Source: Rhynchonema sp. JSB1_4 (lineage: Eukaryota > Nematoda > Chromadorea > Monhysterida > Xyalidae). From it: 64,000 nucleotides of DNA. Under the pieces are notes generated by a model. That model did not search any database. It was not told the DNA's origin and worked only from the letters and a program-made list of their open reading frames with translations. Position numbers and translations under genes: made by a program. Positions 53,401 through 64,000 of this stretch are shown here, one piece after another. The stretch lies in NCBI GenBank assembly GCA_030248065.1, contig JASAMV010001589.1:1-64000 (forward strand), in the 5' to 3' direction. Each line of letters begins with the position of its first letter. Within the stretch, counting starts at the first letter, position 1.

Positions 53401-56400
53401 GAAACTGGGGTTGCTTTGGGCTATAGTTATATTGATGAAATGTTTTGAGGTACGATCAAATTTTATGAAAACTATTTTCATTTTGCATGTGAACTTTTAA
53501 AAGTGATGTGATCTGCTTATGGTGACCACCACAATGCACTAAAATATTTGGCGCTTTTCGCTCGGAAATGTTTAATCGATTGCATGAGGTCATAAAGTAA
53601 AATAACTGCTAATACCAACGAATCTCTTCCTGAAATAATAAATTATTGGGACAACAACAGAAACCAAACTGTTGAAGAAACCCTTACTTTTATTCATACA
53701 AATGTTCCCTGCCAACTTAGAGGCTGTTCAAAAAGGACAGCACTCACCAAAAAATGCGAAACATTTTCGCCGTCACAACTGCCAGCTGTGCTTATAAAGC
53801 ACGCGTAAAACATCAGCGTTTTGTCAAAGGTGCCCAGTGCACCACAAGAATTCAGATCAAATTGGCTTTTATATAGTGGTGTTTTTTTGAACGAGAAGCG
53901 CAATGTTCCAGCGTCGAGGTTACACACGCAATGTAAATTGTTCACCTGCATTTTCGCCACCGATTTTGGTTCGTTGATGTGCTTTTCACCGCCCTGCCGG
54001 TACATGAAGAACCCGGGTGTTACCAAGCACACATTGTCACCATCACGACGCGTGTACGCGAAGAAATGACGCCTGTGTAGGTGATGTTTCATTTGGTTAA
54101 TGTTTTTTTAGAACATAGTTCTTTTTGGAGTCCTTTGGTGGTATCTAAAGCAAACTAGATAAAGTCAATGGGAAGGTCGATCATTAACTACCATTCCCTT
54201 GGTCAACAAGATGTATCGGAAGTTCACCCACCGAAGCGATTCCTTTGCCAGAATGTCGAATGTCGCCCCGCCCAATCGACTCACGGTGTTGGTGAAACAT
54301 TTGTTCACCACTTCCGGACCGAGACCGACAATTTCGAAGATTTGCGCGCCCTGTAGGTCAAAGAGTCTTTCATCATAATTGTAAGAAATATAAACAGCTG
54401 GCGAAAGACCAACTTTATAACTATGTAATGTGCTGATGCCCATTTTGGCCATGACCTTGCAAATACCGCGCATGCACGCGTCACGATAACCCTCGTATAT
54501 GACGTCGTCGGTTATGTGACTGAAAATGAACCATGAACATTTGTGTCAACCTTTATAAGTTACGAAATATCAACTATTCAGAATTCTACCAACCTATCGA
54601 TCAAATTTATTTTTCTCAATCGGTACACGGTTTCGTAGACGAGATACGGACAAATCGCGTCAGCACCGAAACCCAGCAGCACGCAGAAATCATGCACAAC
54701 CTTGGCCTCGCCCGTTTCGATGATCAGACCGACCTGAAAAATATTTTGTCGATATTTCGATTCGTGAAAAATAATAAGAAAGAGAAAATCATCGTTATGT
54801 TATGTTTCTTGCCTTCATACGTTGACGTTGTCGGATCAGATACTGGTGCACACCACCGATCACGAGAAGAGAGCTAGAAAGAACACACATGTGGTTTATA
54901 GTCGCCGTATGGGTCTCGAACCCGTCAAATACGCACTAGACGACTGAGCTGCGCGCACGTGCACCAACCTGACAGGTACATAGTCGCGTGACACATTTCT
55001 GTCGGACAACACAATCAACTGATAGCCATCCAACGCAGCCGCACACGCTTCGGCACAGACACGATCCAGTGCTGGCAGCAGACCGCGTTCTTTGTGTGCA
55101 CGCGGGTAGACTATGTCGATCACTTTGGTCTGCAATTGGGAAAATCTAAGGGTCGTCCTTCGACCAGTGTTGTGCATTTGGCATTTTATTGCATGATAAT
55201 CACAGCCACACGATGTGGTGGTTGTGTTTTCAACACAGTATTTGGGAACTGCTCAGTGTCCGAGAATATGCCGCCCATCAAACATTTTATCCTCGGACTT
55301 AGGCTCAGACAGAGCTGTGAGTTTTCTGATTACTTACAATCTTCCTTTATTGCTGTGCCTGTCAGGTTGACAGTAATCCTATTGCAGACTTGGAAATTTT
55401 CTTCCAGTCTCGTACCTTCCATCCCTTGTAATTGGTGCGTTTCAACACCTCCATGTCCATCAATGACAACAGTGGTTGTTCAAGGAACAGTCGTCTGCAT
55501 TGTTCGGCAGAGGGTTCGAGAATGTTGGCCTCTGGCCCGATGGCACAAGCCAGCGACATGATCACTTGCTCGCGGAACGGGTCAATCGGGGGATTGGTCA
55601 CCTGAAGGTAGGTCACATGGCCATCAGGTGCATTCGCACTGACGATGTCCTGATGCACCGAACATCTATGAAAGCGGACAACGTTAACTGCTATGACAAC
55701 GGATGGAGCTTGAGCTTGGCCACACGCATCTATACATATCTTTTTGTAGGTGGCGCTTAAAAATTGTTCGATCCCCATTTTTTTTGTCCGTGGTGACACG
55801 GGCTTACTCATGGTCTTTGGCTACGTGTAGCTGTACGTGATGTACTTCTAGTACCTGAGCGAACAATTGCTGGAAGTAACTGAACAGATTCGGATCGTAC
55901 TCGGACAGACACGCGAGAGCAGCATCATTGCCCATCGAACCCAACGCCTCTTTCCTGAAAAATCAAGCAGAAATGGAAAATCTGTGAATGACTTTTGCTG
56001 CTGTTGAATGTGATGTTCATACGTAACACTTTACAAGTGAAGCCAACATGTTCAACGAAGGTTCATCTCTGTCCCAATAAATCCCCACAGCTGACTTCAA
56101 CAATCGATGCATGCTGATCTTTGTAATTTATGCTCATTCAATACGTTGGTTGGTTTGGTTTATTGCTCTCAGTGACGCATAAAATCATGCACATAAATTA
56201 GTGATAGAAGCAAAGTTACAAGACCGGGTGGGACAATTCATTCAATACGTCGTATACACTGTATACTTTACTCTCCGTCCGTATCCAGTGACCCTCAAGT
56301 GACCAACAGTTTGTTCCTCAATACCTAAAATGACTGCTCCCGATCATGTGACTACATGTAACTAGAGCTATAATTACAGACGGTAATGTTGTTGGCACGC

Positions 56401-57283
56401 AGCCAATAAACAACAAACACTACAGCAACGAACTTGTCCCTGATCATGGGCATGATCAACATGCCAAACGTGTCATGAGTGTAGCCAAACATGGTCAATC
56501 GTCGATCGGCATGCAGTCCTTCTTCTTCGTCATCGAAGTTCTGACCTTGGATCTCGCGACTGATCAGGTGTTCGTAGGTCAATAATCCGAATTTCACCTG
56601 AAAATCAGGGAAAATTTAGGGGTTTCCGATTTCGGACAAGCAATTCAGCAGTTTTACTTTGTGCCTTCTTATAATTTCCGATTTGTTATTGCGTGGAAAC
56701 GTACATAGCCTGCACGCCGGAAATGCACCTCTGATTCATTTCTAAGCATGACCTCTCTCATCCGGGATTTGAAAGTTCACGACTCAGCGGGGCACCATCT
56801 TGGACCGCTGGCACACGTTTTCAGACTTTGAACTTTCAGCTGACATTTCTAGCCCACCAACAAACCAAAAGCTTTCTTCTCGCCTCTCTCTTGCTGCATT
56901 CGAGAGTGCAATTCAGTCAAGCCGCTCTTATGCTTTTTCAGCACTTTTTCACCTGCTGATCCCTGAATTAATCCGCCAATGAGCAAATCTTGTGGTTCGT
57001 TTTGTCTGTCTGTGTACTTGAGCTGATTAATGTGTTGTAATTGATGCCATTGGTCTTGGACAGACTGTTCAGGCAGGACCATGCGTTAACTACGTTCCAA
57101 TTAGTCACTTGTTGTTGTTCACACCTGATAGTCGCGATGCAGTTGATCAATGTGCAGCACTTGTGAGCGCAACCATTTTCGACACGGACGTTTGCGGGCG
57201 ATCTCCAATTTGAGTTCTTCGTCTTTCACAAACACTTTGGCCTGTGTGTCAACCAGCAACATGCGCCCGGGACGCAGTCGACC
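44440..57283 (-). CDS. Glutamate synthase (NADH type, fused subunits), N-terminus missing
   Basis: Converts glutamine plus 2-oxoglutarate to two glutamates. More than 25 minus-strand exons run from 57283 to the stop at 44440. First seen exon 57125-57283 ([18 protein letters not shown]); then 56434-56597, 55855-55954 ([19 protein letters not shown]), 55416-55601 ([10 protein letters not shown]), 54969-55129, 54813-54873, 54594-54733, 54414-54519 ([15 protein letters not shown]), 54232-54350, 53946-54072 (GGEKHINEP). The FMN domain is at about 52260-53390 ([23 protein letters not shown]). 3Fe-4S cysteines are in [15 protein letters not shown] (about 51780-51920). The C-terminal helix domain is at about 50250-51180. 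The small-subunit region follows from about 49310: [10 protein letters not shown] (46990), [10 protein letters not shown] (46400), [10 protein letters not shown] (45500), end [10 protein letters not shown]. An acidic linker [15 protein letters not shown] is at 47670. The class II glutaminase domain that should precede residue 1 here is not found upstream. One intron uses a GC donor (AAG|GCAAGA at 54812). Confidence 0.93.
45608..45842. mobile_element. Small foldback element in a glutamate synthase intron
   Basis: Inverted arms of about 70 bases: GGGTGATATTTTCGACACGG, GGTCAGTTGGGTG and GGTCGGTGGAAAGCTCGGTC on the left, their complements on the right, and GAAAGCTCGGTCG doubled. Resembles, in its tandem GAACTTTCCACT-type units, the repeat at 59095-59280. 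Confidence 0.6.
54900..54962 (-). other. tRNA-like fragment in a glutamate synthase intron
   Basis: The minus strand carries a near-perfect B box (GGGTTCGAGACCC) preceded by an A-box-like GCAGCTCAGTCGTCTAGTGC, but the space between them is too short for an anticodon arm and the ends do not pair. It is probably a tRNA-derived relic or SINE head, not a working tRNA. Confidence 0.35.
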
Positions 57284-58186
57284 CTGAAGTAGAAAGGGGA
57301 AACTTGAGATTAGGTATAGCACAGTAACCTGATTGCGTCTGGAGCCACGTGCCTGGTGATTGAATATTTTTTATCTATTTTTGGCAATAGTTCTAGACGC
57401 AAACAATCGAGTTATGTGGACTTAATCATCTCAGACAGCAACCAGACACCAACAAGATCGCAATGAAATATGTTATTATTGTTTCTCAAGTTGATGAGAT
57501 TTTGGCTGACTCTTTGCACTGTATCTCATTCTTAGACATTCTGTAAATTTATTTAGCGATCATTTTCTCCATAAACAACGAGTGATTAATGATTCATCCA
57601 GTGCGTTTTCAAACCCACTCAAGTACTATGCACGCATGGATGCTCATTTTGTCACCCACACCCACCCACACGGGCACATAAACGAAATGGGATCCGAAAC
57701 GGAAAACGTGAGTGCGTGGTATCTGCGCTGCTGCACAAATCACCACAGAGCATGTGCCTTAATATTTCAACGCCCCCACCACTATACCGAAAAGTTCGAC
57801 TAAGCCCCCGACTCATATTCATGTCATCAACTCAGATAGTCAACTCTCGTCATCAACCCAGACCTGACTGTAAAGTATAGTCGACTTCGATCGTCGCTAG
57901 TGTGTAAAAGGCTGCATATTTTGCCGCGAATCTCATGTGTATGCAAACATAAATTCTCGCGCTCATTTGGGGTTGCTTTAGTCTGTATGTCGTCGCGGTA
58001 TCAAACACACGCCACTGGTACATGGGCACAAGCGTCCTGTCCTGAGTTGAAGACCACAATCGACGATTTTAGTTGACGACCAAACAATTATGTAGTCAAG
58101 CCCCTTGGCGGCCAATTTGGGACATGACTGTCTGTTTTAAGACCTTGAAAAAATTGCCAAAAATACACAACAGGTAAAAATATATG

Positions 58187-58543
58187 TATAGTCCAATCAC
58201 GAGCTCATGAGACGACTCTTTTTAAAGCTTGCTTGGCCAGACTCAAAAATGCTCTGGTTACACGTGTTTTCGCAAACAAAACAGAGATTGGGCCGAGAGA
58301 GATGATGACAAGTTCCAGCTGGCTGACCTCAATTTGTTGGTTACGCGAACAGCAATGTCGTTTAACACACAAATGTTTTGGGAGTCAAAAGGAATTTACG
58401 CACCGAGGTGGAGAGCGTGTTTTTAAAAATACATGCGTTTCTCTCTTTCTTTTATTTCCGAAATACGTGGAACCGGAACATTATTGGATCCGTTCAAGTC
58501 AACTTCAAAATAAGTCGTCTCATGAGTTCATGGCTGGACTATA
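58187..58543. mobile_element. MITE, TAGTCC family, diverged copy 3
   Basis: Ends TATAGTCCAATCACGAGCTC and GAGTTCATGGCTGGACTATA, with GTCGTCTCATGA/TCATGAGACGAC inside, flanked by TA. The interior differs from copies 1 and 2. Confidence 0.7.
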
Positions 58544-59094
58544 CATACATAGTAGCCCTGCGTTGTTCCGACTTGATCTCAAATGTACTATATTGTAGAG
58601 AAAGCATAAAAGAAAACAGACGTCACTAGCTATCTACAATCTTCCCTAAGGTGCCACTTATTTATGTCCTCGTGATTACAAACAAATTGGGCACGAGGTA
58701 TCGTTTGGACATGAGTTGCGTCATCATTTTCCACAACGATCAGTAAACACAGAGGGAATATTCGATGATAAAGTCTATGGTGCTAAATTTAGACTTTGGA
58801 CATTTTGGCGTGGGCCAATCCCCTGAAGAACAAACGAACAGATTTCGCATCAGGTAAAAGGCATCGTTTGCGACGTTCTGTGGTAAAAATTTCCGTTGCG
58901 AGATCAGAAAAGTGAACTGTACAGATGTCTTAAACTACAATTTGCAGTTAATTTGCATTACCTTAAAAAGTCCACGATATATCCACATCATAATCAATTA
59001 ACCCATCCCATCCCATCTGTGGCGTGAAAACATAGTTTATTATTCAGTATAGATAGTCAATAGCTAAACAACTGCAGTACACATATACAGTATG

Positions 59095-59280
59095 GCTGGA
59101 ATTCACGAAACAGTGGAGTGGAGAGCTCAAAGTGGAAAGTTGGGCGGAGTACACCGCTACCGCAACCATTCTACCGAACTTTCTAGTCAAATCTTCTCTG
59201 AACTTCCCACTGAACTTTCCACTGGACGTTCCACTCGACTCTCCACTCAACCGTTTCGCGAATTCCACCCTAAGCCCCTG
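59095..59280. repeat. Degenerate inverted/tandem repeat
   Basis: CTGGAATTCACGAAAC on the left is complemented by GTTTCGCGAATTCCACC on the right. Between them runs a degenerate array of about 12-base units of the form GAACTTTCCACT. Confidence 0.5.
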
Positions 59281-59691
59281 CATAGGTAACTGTGGTTGTT
59301 GTTTCAACCGATGAAATATTTCGTAAATAAGATTTATCATCTGTTCTAAAGTATAGGATTCTGCGACTTCTAGTCGACAATAATTGATTGTGAAAAGAGT
59401 TATGTATCATCATGGGTATTTTTTGCTTCAGTGTAGTCCTCAAAGCAACCCAGCCCTTGAATTATGATGATTAGCTTCAGCTGCAGGTCGCACCATGGGG
59501 TCTTCGTTTTTCTGCGATAGCTGGGAACAATGTTCGTAATCTTCTAAGCATGTGCTCTGCTGCACCATTAAAATTACTGTTTGCGTAGAGCCGTTCCCTC
59601 TATTACAACCGCAGTTGAACTGGTCGACATCACCTGCGTACTTTATACTATTTCAGATTAAAAAATACATAAAAGCTGAAAATTGACGAAA

Positions 59692-59952
59692 ATGAAACAT
59701 CAGGCATGCATACTGGTCTGCGTTCTGGCATCAATACTTCTCATCTCAGCCACTGGTCATGTCAATTGCGATGCAATGAGGAGGCCAAACGTTCATGGCT
59801 GGTCGGATGGCAAGGCCGTGAGTATTCGCGAACACAAAAAGCGGGCGTGGAACCGGCCGAATAAGCCACTGATATCCTTGCAGCGGTACATTGCCACACT
59901 GGTGAAAAGCAGACAGCAGGAACGGGACAATGAGAGAACACTTCTATCTTGA
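59692..59952 (+). CDS. Secreted peptide precursor, probable neuropeptide
   Basis: 86 residues from the ATG at 59692, which follows a 3' splice site (TATTTCAG at 59650-59657) as expected of a 5' UTR intron. A strong signal peptide (MKHQACILVCVLASILLISA) is followed by a spacer and a basic site (EHKKR), then RAWNRPNKPLISLQRYIATL and VKSRQQERDNERTLLS. A signal peptide, a dibasic site and a roughly 30-residue, helix-prone, basic peptide suggest a peptide hormone of the CRF/DH44 or related size class, but I cannot match a consensus and there is no C-terminal amidation glycine. Its start codon overlaps one of the repeated TGAAACATCA words. Confidence 0.55.
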   Translation: MKHQACILVCVLASILLISATGHVNCDAMRRPNVHGWSDGKAVSIREHKKRAWNRPNKPLISLQRYIATLVKSRQQERDNERTLLS

Positions 59953-62870
59953 ATGAATTTGTAAAGTTACAGTTTCTCAAAACCTACGGATCATGTGCAT
60001 TGTTTATTTTGGTCAAGTGACACTCTTTTTGTTTTGTTTAGTTGTCAAGTCTATTTGTTATAGCACTTATTTTTCATGCTTTTATAGTTTGGTCGCGAGT
60101 AATTTTGTAGATATAACGGGCTATTGCCATCATATGCTTTGTTTCGTATATGTTTCCTACTTGGCTCAGTGAGCCTCCTTTACTTGTATTTGTTACGATA
60201 TTTCATTGCTGGTATATACATACTGTATATTGCATTTTTTTCAAAATATATCAAAATTAACGTTGATTGCACAGTCCAAAAACAAAACTGCACTAAAACC
60301 GCGAATATTCACAAGGCATAATGTTTTTGAAACAGTGGTCCATGGTCGCACAAACTTGAAATGGCACTCATGATATGTCAAATTTAGATGAACCAGACCA
60401 CCCCTTCGTTATGGCATTTAGGTGTAGGTTGCGAGCGGCACTTCCAACACACAAACACTGTCGTAATAGATCCAAGCCTACTGACACCAAGGTTCATTAA
60501 CTCGATTTTGCAAATGTCCAGTTGAAATGCGGGGCGAAATGGAACCACATTAAACTACACATACACATCGCAAAAACCGAACTGTCTGGAAACGTTTTTT
60601 ACCAGTCTTTGTGACGGCAGTTCCGGTGTCATGATGCACCACAGGTTGAAAGATGGTTGTAGTTAACCAGAATACTGAGCGCATGATGCTCATTCTTTGC
60701 CGAAGATGCAAGCAAAAGTTCACGGCATGCAGACAACACCGAGGCACCAGAAGTTTGTCGCTCTCACGTCATAGTAGCCTTGGTACAATTATTTGGAGAC
60801 AGGAACTGTCACTGCGTACAAACAATCACAGTGGGCTATCCTGAGGTCAGGGGTGGAAACATCCGCTAATAACTAATGACCGTGACGTATAATTAGTTGT
60901 CGATAAACAATGCTGCTTTATGTGGGTGGATATCCAAATCGTGCTTTTCCCATTTTGCGTCAACCTAATATCTTTTGCAAACCACAATCTATGAAATATC
61001 ACTAAATCATATTCAGCTGCATAGTAGATTGACGCAAGAAACAGGGTACAGAATAACAGACCGATTTAAAACTTGGTGACCTCATCTGTTTGTAGGTCAT
61101 GTGATGCTGTCTTATGATTGGTGGGACTGATCATACAAATGTCCGTTGTCTTGTAGGCGATCAAGTCCAACAACAAGCCACAGACGTGCACTATATACCA
61201 ACATTTCATCACTCGATCTGAATTCAATGTAGTAGCAATTCAATTAGTCAACCCCGTCGCACCTGATCGCAACACCGGCACCTCACTTCACAAAGTTGTC
61301 GTGATGTTTGGCATTCTTTTTCATTTCACATTTCGTGTGAGCTGAAGCGTTGTCCCGGTCAAAAAACGAGCATTAAAATTTAGCGTTTGAAATTTTTTAT
61401 TTATATGTTGTTGATACTGATATCAGTCATGCAAGCCGAAGTCCATGTGACCGATGCGTTCCGCAAGGCAGAGGAATTCAATCACTGCATCAAAGCGAAG
61501 AACTCGGAAGATTTGATCTCATTCTAATCCCGCAGTCAATCATTCTGCACAAACTAACGGGGCACAAACCGCCACCCACTCCCCAAACAGCGGCTCAGTG
61601 CAGTCTGCTGGAACTGTCATTCCTTAATCTTTAACATGACATTTCATGGTCTAATTTTAGAAAGGTATAATTTGTAACTTCCCATGTTTGTTTATTCCAC
61701 GGACACGAGTAGTGTTATTTACTACTGTTTACTACGTTGTGCTAACGACAAAATGATAAGCTACAAGACCGCGCAACTACGAAAAATTTGGCTCACGCCT
61801 GAGTGACGGGTTTTATCTTTTGGTCGGGGGAAACTCTGTTTGACTTTGGGGGTCGATACCTCGCGTATACTTAATGTGTACGCGTGGTATACCTCCATGT
61901 AGGTACCACACCACACGGAAGTATCGCTGCCGCGATCATGACTATTTACTATGCGTATAACTATTGAATTTTGTGCGTGAGAGTTGTTACTTTGCCCACG
62001 GTTACTAATTTCCCTGGCTGACTTTAGGCCCCTCCAATGAAATGTTTTTGGTAGCGTACACAACGAGACTCAAGTGGGGCCCGGACGCAAGGAATGCCAC
62101 CCTTAACCATGGATGCAACACAGTGCGTTACCTAACAAATTTCAAGCCTATTACTGTACGTTCGTACAGTTGATATCACGGAAGCCCTGAAGCCCACTAT
62201 TAAGTGATGTCTGAAAAAATAGAAACCCTGGACTGGAAAATTAAAGTGTCCTATGGATGAGGGCGAGAATCCATATGTGGTACTGAATATGGTCCTTTTT
62301 CAGAATCTTCCTGACAACAAACTCTTATGGTTACAAATTTTTGTGTCTCGACTTAAATGTCAGCCACATGCACAGTGACGACAACCTACTCCGTTTCGCA
62401 CTGTTGTGGTTCACAAATTTATTCCGTCACCAGTTTGGTACAAGTGCTCCTGGTGGGTATTTGCGTTCAATTAAGGAACCGCTAAAGAAACAGCAGCACC
62501 GATTCAGGTTTCGCAATAGTGTTTCTCCATGCAGTTCCAAACAAGGAAGAGGTCCTTTAAGCTTCGATGCAGAACATGTACGCCTGATTTGACCAGCGCA
62601 TTGTCAAATACTAAGAAGTCACGAATGTGTGTGGGAGATGGGAGCAAACATTTCGTTAGAAAAACGCCATTCCCAGGAGTGTCGTGTTCAAGAGCATTGA
62701 CTGCAAAATGCTCAAATCCACACCTCAGTTGGTATCAGATATATATTATATGATTGTGTATTTTTCATTTTTTTTCGTTTCGTTGTGGCACTGGCCACGC
62801 AAAAATTTCGGTTCAAAGTCAAGATTGTTGCAAACCTTAATCTTTTAATTCCAGGTGCCAGTTTATAAAT
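59953..62870. other. Intergenic with one small ORF
   Basis: About 2.9 kb with no recognised gene apart from the 40-codon frame at 61405. Short frames at 62341-62753 lack support. Confidence 0.45.
61405..61527 (+). CDS. Small ORF of 40 codons, unknown
   Basis: MLLILISVMQAEVHVTDAFR then KAEEFNHCIKAKNSEDLISF and a stop. The first ten residues are hydrophobic, the rest helix-forming and charged, with amino-acid use more like real protein than its surroundings. It might be a small secreted peptide or a stray last exon; no other support. Confidence 0.3.
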   Translation: MLLILISVMQAEVHVTDAFRKAEEFNHCIKAKNSEDLISF

Positions 62871-62881
62871 TCCACCCAATA

Positions 62882-63769
62882 ATGCACAAACAATTAGCCC
62901 TGATACCCGTGACATGTGTATTAATAGTGTCCCTGAGCTGTCAAGGTGATGCGACATACCTTCGTAACCTGAAACGACCGCAGCCATACATGGTCAGATT
63001 TGGGAAACGTGCCGATTTAGATACGTCAATTGGGGACTATGATGCTAACACAATAGAGGATCCACTTGGAATTATCGATAAACGTTAGTGTTAATTCCTC
63101 AAGTTGAAAAAGTTTTTTAAATGAGGTAGGTTTCAAGCTTAGCTTAGCTTGTTCGAACCCTCAATAACACGCGTTCGCTGAGATCAGTTGTGTCGTTGGC
63201 TGACTGAACCGTGCCAAGCACTTGGTCCACTAAATAGTGTCAAACGGGGAAAGCAAACGGTTGGATGAACCACTATATGTATATAACTGTGCGGATCAAA
63301 TTGAAGTTGTGGTACATAACATATTCCAAAGCACGCTTTTGACATTCTGTGCAGATGAGTATTGAGCTGTAATTTTTCTACAATATGCGTCAATATTCTA
63401 TTGAGGAGAAAGTGCCCACAAGCTGCACTCTTCCCGATTACAGGCAGCAGTCAGCCAGTGCTGGTGCGTCTGGGCAAGCGCGTGTCCGAACCAGTGTTGG
63501 TGCGATTGGGTCGATCAACTGGTGTGACTTCGCACCAGCCCCGTCCCTGGCCGGTCATTCTGCGCATCGGGCGGCGACGGGCCAATCCGGTGATGGTCAG
63601 ATTCGGCAAACGAAATGGTGGTCAACACCCCGTGGGGCAACTCGAAAATGTTGACCTCGGCACGGGATTAGATGATGTTTCATTTGACAATGCTCTATCG
63701 GAAGGCCCAATACTGGCACATAGACCAGCTTTGACAGAGATCTTCCTGGTCAGACCCATTTTGCGTTGA
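62882..63769 (+). CDS. FMRFamide-like neuropeptide precursor
   Basis: Two coding exons, 62882-63083 and 63444-63769, 528 bases in total, 175 residues, joined in phase (GAT AAA C|GC). An upstream acceptor ATTCCAG at 62848-62854 implies a 5' UTR intron. Signal peptide MHKQLALIPVTCVLIVSLSC, then peptides bounded by basic sites with an amidation glycine: KRPQPYMVRFGKR, KRSSQPVLVRLGKR, VSEPVLVRLGR, PRPWPVILRIGRR and ANPVMVRFGKR. Predicted products end RFamide (two), RLamide (two) and RIamide (one). VSEPVLVRLGR is followed by Ser and so relies on a single Arg. An acidic tail (LENVDLGTGLDD) follows the last peptide. Such peptides act through G-protein-coupled receptors in neurons. The PV-x-VR-(F/L) core differs from classic FLRF and I cannot assign a named orthologue. 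Confidence 0.88.
63190..63393. other. Intron of the neuropeptide gene
   Basis: Part of the 360-base intron 63084-63443. It contains a short direct repeat AGCTTAGCTTAGCTT near 63136-63150 and nothing else recognised. Confidence 0.6.
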
Positions 63770-64000
63770 GGATGGTGCGTTGACTATGTACTGTACGTAT
63801 GTATCTCTCCTCTGGACGCTGATTCGCGCGTTTACTTTTAATTAATAAAGTTAATGTTGCTCTATTTTCTTCGTACAATTTAGGATTATGTTATACAGCA
63901 AGGAATTGGAATTCGTGTTGATCCGGTAAGGTTGATTATGTTCATGCGTTCTTGAACAAAAAATGGTAAATCGCCTCAGCTGATGTTGGACTTTAACAGC

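Larger units (their letters stand above)
57290..59680. other. Mostly non-coding; two repeats
   Basis: No gene recognised apart from the repeats listed. If glutamate synthase is intact, its N-terminal glutaminase exons should lie here or further upstream; I see none on the minus strand. Confidence 0.45.

Noticed and set aside
54900..54962. Working tRNA gene
   Set aside because: The B box is good but there is no room for an anticodon arm and the acceptor ends do not pair; listed only as a tRNA-like relic.

Overview
The window reads as nuclear DNA of an invertebrate animal. Genes are split by many short GT-AG introns (about 40-300 bases). The gene set is metazoan and protostome-like: a FMRFamide-like neuropeptide precursor, a Cys-loop anion-channel-like receptor, a C-type lectin, single-pass EGF proteins, a syndecan-like protein, NAD(P)-malic enzyme, and a fused NADH-type glutamate synthase, which vertebrates lack. 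I cannot name the species; an ecdysozoan is plausible but unproven.

Layout. 0.6-3.8 kb: one long intronless unknown ORF, probably mobile-element derived, whose C-terminus runs into a dispersed repeat. 3.65-6.4 kb: nested DNA transposons, namely a hAT-like element with an 8-bp target duplication that holds a Harbinger-like element and a TA-flanked MITE. 6.8-19.1 kb, minus strand: a cluster of small secreted and membrane genes (EGF-like type I membrane proteins in several states of decay, a second membrane-protein pair, a secreted PLAT-domain protein), heavily invaded by MITEs and by two about 1-kb foldback elements. One EGF gene is cut inside its signal peptide by a TTAA-flanked MITE. 19.9-20.6 kb: syndecan-like gene. 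23.2-25.0 kb: Cys-loop receptor. 28.9-35.7 kb: malic enzyme, with a small secreted-protein gene nested antisense in its largest intron. 36.2-39.8 kb: unrecognised multi-exon membrane protein with F-x-x-x-W-x-P repeats. 40.3-43.2 kb: C-type lectin whose second intron contains a Harbinger-like element. 44.4-57.3 kb, minus strand: glutamate synthase from the central domain to the C-terminus; its N-terminal glutaminase exons are not seen. 57.3-64 kb: sparse, with two neuropeptide-type precursors at 59.7 and 62.9-63.8 kb.

The most unusual global signal is a set of short words shared by otherwise unrelated introns and some exons: TGAAACATCA occurs 20 times, TTATCATGCCCAT four times exactly, and a roughly 48-base block occurs in five introns of four genes. 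This looks like remnants of a family spreading through introns (introner-like elements or a degraded repeat) and is the best candidate here for something undescribed.
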